Origin: an uncultured Desulfovibrio sp.
GTDB lineage: Bacteria; Desulfobacterota; Desulfovibrionia; Desulfovibrionales; Desulfovibrionaceae
Length of the DNA stretch: 45,916 nt
Assembly: GCA_910587035.1 (NCBI GenBank)
Contig: CAJUMQ010000001.1
Coordinates: 60,097-106,012, forward strand
Reading direction: 5' to 3'
Within the stretch, counting starts at the first letter, position 1. Every line of letters starts with the position of its first letter. This document shows positions 17,343 to 25,645 of the stretch, one piece after another. The notes beneath the pieces were generated by a model, which was given only the letters and a program-made list of their open reading frames with translations, was not told the origin of the DNA and did no database searches. A program made the translations under genes and the position numbers.

Positions 17343-18440
17343 CTATTTTACCAGCCGCCAGACATCGTTGAAGGTGGCCAGAACCATCAGACCCACCAGC
17401 AGCACAAGCCCTATGCGGGTGGCATACTCCTGCGCCTTGACTGGCACCGGGCGCCTGAAAATCATCTCATAGAGGCAAAAGACAATCTGGCCGCCATCCA
17501 GCACAGGCACCGGCAAAAGATTGAGAATACCCAGGTTGATGCTTATGAGCGCCGTTAGGGCCAGTAGTCCGGCCAGCCCCTGATGCGCCTGCTCGCCAAC
17601 CATTTGCGCGATCATTATGGGGCCGCCCACCTGATCGAGGGGAACAACCCGCTGTGCCAGCTTGACAAAGCTCTGCCATGTCAGGACAACCATGCCCCAT
17701 GTCTGTCTTGCGCCGGCGCTGGCCGCGGCCCAGAAGCCCTCTGGCCTGTTGCTGATGGCATTCCCGGCCCGCACTCCGATGAGCCATGCGGTTTCATCCT
17801 CGCCAAATATGGTCTTGCGGGTGGATTTTTCCGCGGTAATGGTCAGGTTAACAATACTCTCATGGCCTGTTTTGCCATCATCACCTTTTTCAGGTCTTAT
17901 GACCTCCAGACGCAGCGGCCTGCCATCGCTGGCGCCAATGGCTTCGGACATGGCCTGCCAGCTCTCGATGTGTATGCCGTCAATGGCATTTATACGATCA
18001 CCAGGCACCAGGCCGGCCCTGGCTGCGGGGCTGTCCGGCATGGTGTCGCCGATGACAGGCTGCAGCACAGGCGTGCCCCAGCCAAAGGCTAGAGCCCAGC
18101 ACAGGAGCCACGCCAGGAGAATGTTGGCAATGGGGCCGGCTGCGATGACCAGAAGCCTTTGCCAGGCTGGCCGCATGGCAAAGCTTTCGGACATACTGAA
18201 TCCTGGTGGCAGATCCGCGGCGTCGCTTTCGCCCACAAGAGCCACATACCCCCCCAGGGGCACCAGGGAGATGGCATATTCCGTCTTGCCCCATTTATGC
18301 TTGAGAATCTTTGGCCCAAATCCCAGGGAAAAGGTGGAAACACCCATGCCCAGGACTCTTGCCATGAGAAAATGGCCCAGCTCATGGAAAAAAATCAGGC
18401 CACCCAGGACAACAATGACAGCGATTATGGTTATGAGCAC
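17343..18440 (-). CDS. rseP: Site-2 intramembrane zinc protease RseP
   Basis: 365 aa with GTG start at 18440, chosen because GGAG sits seven bases upstream. An inner-membrane metalloprotease that cleaves anti-sigma factors or signal-peptide remnants within the membrane. The first helix carries the zinc site FFHELGHF (H19, E20, H23). A PDZ domain follows in the middle (SPAARAGLVPGDRINAIDG). The third ligand region is LLPVPVLDGGQ in the C-terminal third, followed by a last helix (IGLVLLVGLMVLATFNDVWR). There is a single PDZ domain, where E. coli has two. Confidence 0.96.
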   Translation of the reverse strand: MLITIIAVIVVLGGLIFFHELGHFLMARVLGMGVSTFSLGFGPKILKHKWGKTEYAISLVPLGGYVALVGESDAADLPPGFSMSESFAMRPAWQRLLVIAAGPIANILLAWLLCWALAFGWGTPVLQPVIGDTMPDSPAARAGLVPGDRINAIDGIHIESWQAMSEAIGASDGRPLRLEVIRPEKGDDGKTGHESIVNLTITAEKSTRKTIFGEDETAWLIGVRAGNAISNRPEGFWAAASAGARQTWGMVVLTWQSFVKLAQRVVPLDQVGGPIMIAQMVGEQAHQGLAGLLALTALISINLGILNLLPVPVLDGGQIVFCLYEMIFRRPVPVKAQEYATRIGLVLLVGLMVLATFNDVWRLVK

Positions 18441-18650
18441 AAATACTCCATGTAAAACATTATTCTGGCATTAAGCGGGAGCATTTCATAAATGGCCATG
18501 AAACTGCTTCCCCGCGCTTTTGGCAAATGGCCGTAACACTTGGCCCGCGAAGTGGTATAATGACATCAACCCAGGTTAAAATGCTGCATACGCAGATCAT
18601 ATGCGGCAAAAGTAAACGTATTCGCCCGATTCCGCTCTGCGGCACAGGGG
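18441..18650. other. Spacer between glnS and rseP
   Basis: No gene. An imperfect long hairpin (18473-18519, arms AAGCGGGAGCATTTCAT and ATGAAACTGCTTCCCCGCGCTT, with small bulges) lies close to the rseP start. It lacks a clear T-run in the leftward direction, so its role is unclear. Confidence 0.45.
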
Positions 18651-20339
18651 TCAGTCTCTTGAGCGCTTTTCCATTTTTGCCCAGCTGTCGCGCAATGTCA
18701 CTGTGCGATTAAAAACCGGCATTTCCGGAATGCTGTCCGTATCCTTGCAAAAGTAGCCCACCCGTTCAAACTGAACAGTGGCGCCCGAGGGGATGTCCGC
18801 AAGGGCGGGTTCAATGAACGCATCCACAATCCTGAGGGAGTCCGGGTTGATATTGGCCAGAAAGGTCTCCCCTTCCGGCGCCCTGTCAGGGTCCGGACTC
18901 GAAAAAAGTTTGTCATATAGCCTGGCCTGGGCCCTTATGGCATGCTTTGCGGACACCCAGTGCAATGTGCCCCGCACCTTGCGGCCATCCGGGCTCTGCC
19001 CCCCCTTGCTTGCCGGGTCATAAACACAGCGGAGCTCAAGCAGGCGGCCATCGCAGTCGTAGACTGCCTCCGTGCATGTGACCAGATAGGCGTAGCGCAG
19101 GCGCACCTCCACCCCTGGCGAAAGCCTGTGGAACTTCTTTGGCGGTACAAGGCGAAAATCATCGCGCTCGATGAACAGCTCCCTGGAGAATGGCACTTTA
19201 CGGCTGCCAAAGGTGGCATCCTCCGGATGCCATGGCATTTCAAATTCCTCGGTCAGATCCTCCGGGTAATTCTCAATGATGACACGCACAGGCTCAAGCA
19301 CTGCCATGCCCCTGGGAGCGCTGGCATTGAGCTTTTCGCGTATGCAGTATTCCAGCATTTCATATTCAACGGTGGAATCCGCCCTGGCAACGCCAATGCG
19401 TTTTATAAACTCATGCAGGGCCGCAGGCGGCACACCGCGCCTGCGCAGGCCGCTCAGGGTGGGCATGCGCGGATCATCCCAGCCATTGACATAGCCCTCG
19501 CGCACAAGCTGGATAAGCTTGCGCTTGGAAAGCACTGTGTAGGTAAGATTCAGGCGCGCAAATTCGATCTGCCTGGGATGGTAGACCCTGAGAGTGTCCA
19601 GCACCCAGTCGTATAGTTCGCGGTTGTTGACAAATTCAAGAGTACACAGGGAGTGGGTAATGCCCTCAAGGGAGTCCGACAGGCAATGGGCATAGTCGTA
19701 CATGGGATAGATATGCCAACTCTGCCCCGTGCGATGGTGCTCTGCATGGCGGATGCGGTAAAGCGTGGGATCGCGCATGACAAGGTTTGGCGAAGCCATG
19801 TCTATTTTGGCCCTGAGCACCCTGCTCCCTTCCGGGAATTCTCCGTTGCGCATGCGCCGGAAAAGATCCAGGTTTTCCTCCACAGGCCGGTCGCGCCATG
19901 GGCTCTCCCTGCCGGGGGCAGTCAGTGTGCCTCTGTATTCGCGGATCTCATCGGCTGTAAGATCGTCCACATAGGCCTTGCCCAGGCGAATCAGTTCCTC
20001 GGCATAGGCATACAGCTCCTCAAAATAGTTGGATGCGAAATATTCCCTGTCGCCCCAGTTTCCGCCAAGCCATGCCACATCCTCTCGGATGGCCTTCACA
20101 TAGGCTGTCTCTTCCTTTGCCGGGTTTGTGTCGTCAAAACGCAGATTGCACAGGCCGCCATATTCGCTGGCCACCCCAAAATTCAGAAAGATGGATTTCG
20201 CATGGCCAAGATGAAGATAGCCATTGGGCTCAGGAGGAAAACGTGTATGCACCACTCCACCAAAACGCCCGGCTGCAAGATCAGCGTCTATCTCCGCGCG
20301 GATAAAATCGGCCTGCCTGGCCCTGCTTTCGCTCTCCAT
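18651..20339 (-). CDS. glnS: Glutaminyl-tRNA synthetase
   Basis: 562 aa, the usual bacterial length. It charges tRNA-Gln directly, so glutamine need not be made by the amidotransferase route in this organism. Class I signatures: RFPPEPNGYLHLGHAKS near residue 33 (HIGH-type) and VLSKRKLIQLV (KMSKS-type) near 270. Also seen are RFDDTNPAKEE, YPMYDYAHCLSDSLEGITHS and LCTLEFVNNRELYDW, all standard GlnRS blocks. GGAGATAAGGGG precedes the start. Confidence 0.97.
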   Translation of the reverse strand: MESESRARQADFIRAEIDADLAAGRFGGVVHTRFPPEPNGYLHLGHAKSIFLNFGVASEYGGLCNLRFDDTNPAKEETAYVKAIREDVAWLGGNWGDREYFASNYFEELYAYAEELIRLGKAYVDDLTADEIREYRGTLTAPGRESPWRDRPVEENLDLFRRMRNGEFPEGSRVLRAKIDMASPNLVMRDPTLYRIRHAEHHRTGQSWHIYPMYDYAHCLSDSLEGITHSLCTLEFVNNRELYDWVLDTLRVYHPRQIEFARLNLTYTVLSKRKLIQLVREGYVNGWDDPRMPTLSGLRRRGVPPAALHEFIKRIGVARADSTVEYEMLEYCIREKLNASAPRGMAVLEPVRVIIENYPEDLTEEFEMPWHPEDATFGSRKVPFSRELFIERDDFRLVPPKKFHRLSPGVEVRLRYAYLVTCTEAVYDCDGRLLELRCVYDPASKGGQSPDGRKVRGTLHWVSAKHAIRAQARLYDKLFSSPDPDRAPEGETFLANINPDSLRIVDAFIEPALADIPSGATVQFERVGYFCKDTDSIPEMPVFNRTVTLRDSWAKMEKRSRD

Positions 20340-20377
20340 CCCCTTATCTCCGTATCCCGGGGGCTGCGCCCCGCTTG

Positions 20378-21763
20378 TTAATGACCGGTTATGCCATATT
20401 TTTTCAATTTATATTGAAGCAGACTCTTGGAAATTCCCAAATACTCCGCTGCCTTCACCTGAACCAGATCTGCCCGCACCAGGGCCCGGCGGATAACCGC
20501 TGCCTCAATTTTCTCCAGCGTATCCGCCAGATCAAGCTGCACAGGCAAAAGATCCACAGCGCTTTTAAACTGGGACTCCTCATCGCGTATCTCGGCCGGC
20601 AGATCGTCCACGCCAATGACGGGGCCTGCCCCAAGAACCATACAGCTCTCGACAACATTTTCAAGCTGGCGGATATTGCCTGGCCATTCATAGCCGGTGA
20701 GGTAGTTGAGGGCGCTGGCGCTGAAGGTCTTGGGCGGCATGTTGTTTTCAACTGTGAACTTTTCCACAAAATGGGCCACCAGAAGCGGAATGTCGCCCCG
20801 CCTTTCACGCAATGGCGGCAAGGGAATTTGCACCACATTCAGACGATAGTAAAGATCATCCCTGAAGGTGCCATTGGCCACCAGGCCGGACAGATCAAGA
20901 TTGCTGGCCGCAACCAGGCGAATATCAGCATCCATGGCCTCGGTGCCGCCAACCCTCTCCATTTTTCTTTCCTGCAGCAGGCGCAGAAGCTTTACCTGCA
21001 TGTCTGGAGTAAGGGCGCCTATCTCGTCCAGAAAAAGGGTGCCACCCTCGGCCTGCTCCACGCGGCCTCTGCGCATGGCCACAGCTCCGGTGAAGGAGTC
21101 CTTCTCATGACCAAACAGCTCGCGTTCCAGAACTTCCGGCTCCAGGGCCATGCAGTTGACAGCGATAAAAGGCTTGTCCTTGCGGGGGCTGGCATAGTGG
21201 ATGGCTCTTGCCAGCAACTCCTTGCCTGTGCCGGACTCTCCTGTTATCAGCACTGTGGAGCGGCTGGGCGCCGATCTCTCCACCATTATCAGCACATCAC
21301 GGATGGCCTTGCTCCTGCCCACGATCTTGTGCACGCCATAGCGATCCTCCATGGCGGCCTGCAAAAGCCTGTATTGCCTCTGCGCGCGACCCAGCTCAAC
21401 AGCATTGTGGATGGAGAGCAGAAGCTCCTCATTGGAAAAAGGCTTGGTTATGTAGTCAAAGGCGCCATACTTCATCAGATCCACAGCACTGGCTATGGTG
21501 CCAAAGGCTGTCATGATGAGAACCGGCACATGCGGCCACTCCTTCTTGACCCTTTCCAGCACTTCCTGGCCGGAGACGCGGGGCATCTTCATGTCTGTCA
21601 CCACCACATCCACCTCGCTTTCGCCAAGAAATGCCAGGGCGGTCTCCGGATCGTTGATGGCCGTTACCGTATAGCCCTCGTCCTCAAGCAGGGTCTGCAG
21701 GACAAGAAGATAATTCTTCTCGTCATCAATAATCAGAATGTGCGCCTTTTCACTCATCGGCAT
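20378..21763 (-). CDS. NtrC-family sigma-54-dependent response regulator
   Basis: 461 aa. Receiver domain (6-120) with acidic pocket IIDDE, phospho-acceptor D57 (VVTDMKMP), T near 85 and K109 (ITKPF). The AAA+ domain (~145-375) has Walker A GESGTGKELLARAIHY, a variant sigma-54 contact loop (DSFTGA in place of the canonical GAFTGA), and EGGTLFLDEIGAL. The C-terminal Fis-type helix-turn-helix reads VKAAEYLGISKSLLQYKLKKYG. It overlaps the histidine kinase gene by 14 bp, so the pair is one operon. It could be the activator of the fliF promoter in this window, but nothing in the sequence links them directly. Confidence 0.95.
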   Translation of the reverse strand: MPMSEKAHILIIDDEKNYLLVLQTLLEDEGYTVTAINDPETALAFLGESEVDVVVTDMKMPRVSGQEVLERVKKEWPHVPVLIMTAFGTIASAVDLMKYGAFDYITKPFSNEELLLSIHNAVELGRAQRQYRLLQAAMEDRYGVHKIVGRSKAIRDVLIMVERSAPSRSTVLITGESGTGKELLARAIHYASPRKDKPFIAVNCMALEPEVLERELFGHEKDSFTGAVAMRRGRVEQAEGGTLFLDEIGALTPDMQVKLLRLLQERKMERVGGTEAMDADIRLVAASNLDLSGLVANGTFRDDLYYRLNVVQIPLPPLRERRGDIPLLVAHFVEKFTVENNMPPKTFSASALNYLTGYEWPGNIRQLENVVESCMVLGAGPVIGVDDLPAEIRDEESQFKSAVDLLPVQLDLADTLEKIEAAVIRRALVRADLVQVKAAEYLGISKSLLQYKLKKYGITGH

Positions 21764-23291
21764 TTTCTCCAGTTCTTTCGGTGGCGCAAGGCAGCAGCAC
21801 AGTCACCACCGCGCCGCCATCGTTGCCATTGGCAAGCTCTATGGCGCCACCATGCCCCGTGATTATGGACTGGACTATGGGCAGGCCAAGGCCGGTTCCA
21901 CCATCCTTGGTGGTATAAAACGGATCAAGCAGATTATTGATGGTGGCAGGATCAAAACCTGGCCCGCTATCCTGAAAATCCAGGGCGATCATGCACCCCT
22001 GGCCATTTGTGCCGGAGACGCCCTGCTGGGGGCCTGCCAGGCGTGAATGGATGGTTATTTTCCCAGGCCCGGTCATTGCCTGCTGCGCGTTCACCAGAAT
22101 ATTGTAAAAGGCGCGATACAGCAAATCCTTGTCGCCACGCACAAAAAGACCACGGCGCACATCATTTTCCACCACAACCTCATGGCGGCTCATCTCCCCT
22201 TCCAGAAAGGCCAGTGCCTGATCCAGAACAAGGCTGGCATCCACCATATCCTCGCGGGGCTTGCGTGGCCGCGCATAGTCCAGAAAATCGTTCACAGTCT
22301 GGGACAGGCGCACTGCCTCGTCATAAATTGCGCCCAGGATGCGTTTTGTGGCCGCATCCGCCTGGCCGGTTCTCTTTTGCAGAAGCTCCGCGCTGGAACG
22401 GATGATGCCCAGAGGATTGCGAATTTCATGGGCTATGCTGGCCACAACTCGCCCCATGCTCACAAGCTTTTCATTGCTGTGAATTTCGTTCTCCAGTTTC
22501 TGGTTGCGGTGAATCCTCTCCGCCAGCACGCTCTCGGCCCTGTGTATCAGCATGAGCAGCACACCAAACAGCACAACAGACGACAAAAGGCACATCACAA
22601 CAATTATGCCCTGAAAAGCCATGACACGCTCATAATCATCCGTTATATCCTGGGTGATCTCCAGCGCGCCCATGACAGGCAGTGGCTCGCCAGGGGCAAG
22701 AGGCTGCTCGCCGCGCAGTGGATAATACATTCTGAGCATGAATGTGCCTGGCTTCAATGGCACATGAAACCAGGCCTGCCATGGTGGAATTGTGGAGACT
22801 ATTTCTGCCTGTGTGGCCGTACCCTCCAGCACATCGTCGAGACTGGCCGGGGCAAGGCCGGCTTTGCCCTTTTCATCATCCCTGGTGGAATAGGCCACCA
22901 GATGCGAAAAATCAAATATCCGCAGACCCTCCACAGGCAAGCCTTCGATGACGGATCTCACAACACGATCAAGATGCTCATACTGGCTTGGCTGCCTCAG
23001 GGATATGCCGCCGGAGGCCATGAAGGTGGGCACAAAAAAACGCCGGTAGATCTGGCTGTTCAGGTTCTCCACCAGCACACGGGTGAAATCGCCCTGCCTG
23101 AGCAACAGCGTTTCACGCACGGATCTGGCAATAAAAAAGGAGAGACCAAGGCTTGTCAGCAAAATGAAAAGCAGGGAAAGCCAGGACAATGTGCGCGCAT
23201 AGCTTAACGGCAGCGCCTTTTCGGCGGGGGGGTGGGCGCCGGCCTGCGCCGGATTGCCATCCGGCGCAGGCTTTTGTGAAATGGCTGGCAT
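21750..23291 (-). CDS. Membrane sensor histidine kinase
   Basis: 513 aa. A short cytoplasmic N-terminus rich in Pro and Ala is followed by membrane helix 1 (SWLSLLFILLTSLGLSFFIA), a ~170-residue periplasmic sensor domain, and helix 2 (GIIVVMCLLSSVVLFGVLLM). The kinase core follows: H-box SIAHEIRNPLGIIRSSAELL with the phospho-His, N-box DLLYRAFYNILVNAQQAM, and nucleotide-binding FQDSGPGFDP and GGTGLGLPIVQSII. No clear HAMP or PAS is seen. It phosphorylates the regulator encoded directly downstream. The signal is unknown. Confidence 0.93.
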   Translation of the reverse strand: MPAISQKPAPDGNPAQAGAHPPAEKALPLSYARTLSWLSLLFILLTSLGLSFFIARSVRETLLLRQGDFTRVLVENLNSQIYRRFFVPTFMASGGISLRQPSQYEHLDRVVRSVIEGLPVEGLRIFDFSHLVAYSTRDDEKGKAGLAPASLDDVLEGTATQAEIVSTIPPWQAWFHVPLKPGTFMLRMYYPLRGEQPLAPGEPLPVMGALEITQDITDDYERVMAFQGIIVVMCLLSSVVLFGVLLMLIHRAESVLAERIHRNQKLENEIHSNEKLVSMGRVVASIAHEIRNPLGIIRSSAELLQKRTGQADAATKRILGAIYDEAVRLSQTVNDFLDYARPRKPREDMVDASLVLDQALAFLEGEMSRHEVVVENDVRRGLFVRGDKDLLYRAFYNILVNAQQAMTGPGKITIHSRLAGPQQGVSGTNGQGCMIALDFQDSGPGFDPATINNLLDPFYTTKDGGTGLGLPIVQSIITGHGGAIELANGNDGGAVVTVLLPCATERTGENADE

Positions 23292-23297
23292 GGACGC

Positions 23298-24638
23298 CTA
23301 AAACTCCTGCCTTTCCTGTGGAGTCGTCAAAAACGCGCCCAGATCCCTGGCTTCCGCGGCATACCCATCCGCGCCAAGGCGGCTGTTGGCCAGGCGCTTG
23401 CCCAGCTCCACAGCAGGCTGGTCCACAGGGTTGATGCCCATCAGCCAGCCTGTGAATATGGTGGCGCCCTCAAGAAGCATCATCATGGCGCCGGCCGCCT
23501 TTTCATCTATGGATCCCATGTGCATGCCAACAAGAGGTACGCCATTCTTGCAAAGGGCCATGCGTGTGCCCAGAGCCTCAGCCTCAAGCAGAGCGCCAAA
23601 GGCCTTGCCCCTGAGCCACGCCCACTGGGCCGGCAGATCATCGCCAAACTTGCGCCCTGCCTCGGGCTGCTCCCCTGTCAGGAAAATGCAGCCCTTGTTG
23701 CGCGGGCCATCCAGAAACATCTGATTGACCGAATGCTGGTCGGTCACGCCGGTGGCGGGGATGGGAATGCTGCCCTTGCCGTCCTTGCCAAGGCTCTCGG
23801 CCCACAACTGCGCAAACCAGGGGCCATATGTCGCCCATTGCGGCAGATAGCAGAAAAATATCAGCTCGCTGTAGTTTTTATCCTGCAATGTCTTTGCCCA
23901 GCAGGCCAGGCTGAAGGCCGGATGTGTTGCAATCGCCTCGGGGTTATCCACAAGAGGCCTTGCAACGCATGCGGCTCCATCCAGAAGAGCGCGCCAATTT
24001 ATGCCCATAAAACCTGCAGGCAGCATGCCCACAGCAGACAGCGCCGAATACCGCCCACCCAGAAAATCCGGCACCTCAAGGGATGCCAGATCCTTTGCCT
24101 GGGCCTCGCCACGCAAAAATCCCTTGTTCAAATCGGTGACGAGAATCACCTGCTCGCGCCAACTGTCGCCCCTGGCCTTCTGCAGCCACTCGCGCACAAG
24201 AAAATACTGCGCAAGGGTTTCAATGGTGCCACCAGACTTGCTGATGCATACAACAACGGTCTCTTCCGGGTTAAGCTTGCCCAGCAGGCCCTCAAACTGC
24301 GCCGCGCAAACATTGTCCGCAATCCAGAGCCATGGACCATTGTAGCCCGGGCCATCCTGGCCAGGGGCGAAAGCCCTCTGCATGGCCCGCGCGCCCAGCG
24401 CCGAGCCTCCTATGCCAAGGACCAGCATATGCCTGTAGCCCTTGATGCGCTCCAGAATTGGCGGCAGATCCTTTTCAAGCCTCTCCCTGTAGGGCATTGT
24501 CAAAAAAGGCAACTCCCCCGCCGCCATCTGTTTTTTCAGCATCGCGGCAAGCTCCGGGGCCCTTTTGTGGCTGGCATCGCCATCGGCCTTTGTCATTCTG
24601 CCCGTCCATGCCTGAGACCATTCCAGATAATTCGCCAT
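23298..24638 (-). CDS. pgi: Glucose-6-phosphate isomerase
   Basis: 446 aa from ATG 24638 (MANYLEWSQ) with GGGAGG upstream; a longer in-frame extension lacks support. It interconverts glucose 6-phosphate and fructose 6-phosphate. Visible blocks are GIGGSALGARAMQRAF, VVCISKSGGTIETLAQY (phosphate loop), GGRYSALSAVGMLP, GVTDQHSVNQMFLDGPRNKG and NPVDQPAVELGK. The ~450-residue length is that of the compact bacterial form. It follows a membrane-protein gene with a 1-bp gap and precedes the histidine kinase gene by 6 bp on the other side. Confidence 0.95.
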   Translation of the reverse strand: MANYLEWSQAWTGRMTKADGDASHKRAPELAAMLKKQMAAGELPFLTMPYRERLEKDLPPILERIKGYRHMLVLGIGGSALGARAMQRAFAPGQDGPGYNGPWLWIADNVCAAQFEGLLGKLNPEETVVVCISKSGGTIETLAQYFLVREWLQKARGDSWREQVILVTDLNKGFLRGEAQAKDLASLEVPDFLGGRYSALSAVGMLPAGFMGINWRALLDGAACVARPLVDNPEAIATHPAFSLACWAKTLQDKNYSELIFFCYLPQWATYGPWFAQLWAESLGKDGKGSIPIPATGVTDQHSVNQMFLDGPRNKGCIFLTGEQPEAGRKFGDDLPAQWAWLRGKAFGALLEAEALGTRMALCKNGVPLVGMHMGSIDEKAAGAMMMLLEGATIFTGWLMGINPVDQPAVELGKRLANSRLGADGYAAEARDLGAFLTTPQERQEF

Positions 24639-24639
24639 C

Positions 24640-25494
24640 CTATGCCTCCCTGGATGAATTGTTTTCCGATATGTATTTTTCTGGCACAAGGCAAAGAAGC
24701 GCCCCCTCGCCAGGTATCGATCCCGCTGCCATGGCCAGGCGCAACCTGCCCTTGTGCCAGCCCACAACCCGCGCTGTGCCAATCCCTGCTCCATCCGGGG
24801 CAAACACGGCAAGCATCGCACCTGCCGCCGGGGACCTGCCTTTTGGCGCAAGACACCATAAAGCGCCACCTGCCGGGTCAACGCGGTATATTTCCGCAAA
24901 ACCCAGATTGGCCAGGGCCCGCGCAAAGCGGCGCCCGCAAATATATGTTACAATACCGGAGAAAATGCCGAGACCGCCGCCAATTACGGCCACCGCGAAC
25001 GGGTTGACGCCGGCAAGGCGCATCAGCAGCGATTTGGATGCCTGCCGCATTGCCTCCGCATTCTCATAGACGCTGATTTTCCATGTCTGGGCGCTGCGCG
25101 CCGAAGCGCCCCTGAAGGATATGCGCAATTCGTATTCTCCGCCAGCCGCATCCGGCAAAGCCGCGATTTTGCCGCGCCACATGCCACTGCCAAACCAGTA
25201 GCCTGTAAAAAACCCTTCCAGATCAAATGTAAGGGGAGGATCGGCCGGAGTAAATACTGCCCGCACATCGCCATTAAGCGGGTTTTTCAGAGCGGTGGGG
25301 CCAGATATGGCCAGAGACTGGCCGGGAAGAAGGGCAAGCTCGTCCGGCCCCTGGCGCATTTGCGCAATGAGTCCGTCCACAAGCCCAAGCAGGGCCACGG
25401 CAAGCAGGATGCTGCCCACTGCGCCGCAACCTCTCTGCCAGCGGCGCGCCATTTGCGCATCACTCCATTTTTTGCCTGAAATAACTTCGCGCAT
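24640..25494 (-). CDS. Membrane protein of unknown function, 284 aa
   Basis: The start at ATG 25494 is chosen; a TTG six bases upstream is possible and neither has a strong ribosome site. There are two membrane helices: residues ~26-46 (GSILLAVALLGLVDGLI) and ~163-190 (FAVAVIGGGLGIFSGIVTYI). The ~115 residues between them face the periplasm and are rich in beta-type sequence (GEYELRISFRG). The C-terminal ~100 residues are cytoplasmic, with repeats of small strands (GALWCLAPKG, GAMLAVFAPDG, GALLCLVPEKY). It is cotranscribed with pgi. No known family recognised. Confidence 0.7.
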   Translation of the reverse strand: MREVISGKKWSDAQMARRWQRGCGAVGSILLAVALLGLVDGLIAQMRQGPDELALLPGQSLAISGPTALKNPLNGDVRAVFTPADPPLTFDLEGFFTGYWFGSGMWRGKIAALPDAAGGEYELRISFRGASARSAQTWKISVYENAEAMRQASKSLLMRLAGVNPFAVAVIGGGLGIFSGIVTYICGRRFARALANLGFAEIYRVDPAGGALWCLAPKGRSPAAGAMLAVFAPDGAGIGTARVVGWHKGRLRLAMAAGSIPGEGALLCLVPEKYISENNSSREA

Positions 25495-25645
25495 GGCCAA
25501 AGTTTAGACGCAACAGGGCAATGCCACAAGAAAAAAACCGCATTAAACGGAAATATGAAGGTGCCATGGCGCCTGGTCTGACTGCCGGGGCTTGCAAGAT
25601 ACATGCATACCCTATAGATTTATTGGCTCAAAGCAAGGAGGCGCC

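Noticed and set aside
18473..18519. Hairpin upstream of rseP as the glnS terminator
   Set aside because: It has bulges and no T-run on the leftward strand, and lies over 130 bp past glnS; left as an unexplained hairpin.
20375..21862. A 495-codon plus-strand open frame opposite the response regulator
   Set aside because: The opposite strand encodes a clear NtrC-type protein with all motifs; this frame shows no domain and His/Gln-rich composition typical of antisense frames.
23520..25007. A 495-codon plus-strand open frame across pgi
   Set aside because: It spans pgi and part of the next gene antisense, with no recognisable domain or ribosome site; it reflects codon bias of the real genes.
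25592..25618. A sigma-70 promoter for fhs (TTGCAA and TATAGA)
   Set aside because: Spacing is only 15 bases; too weak to call.
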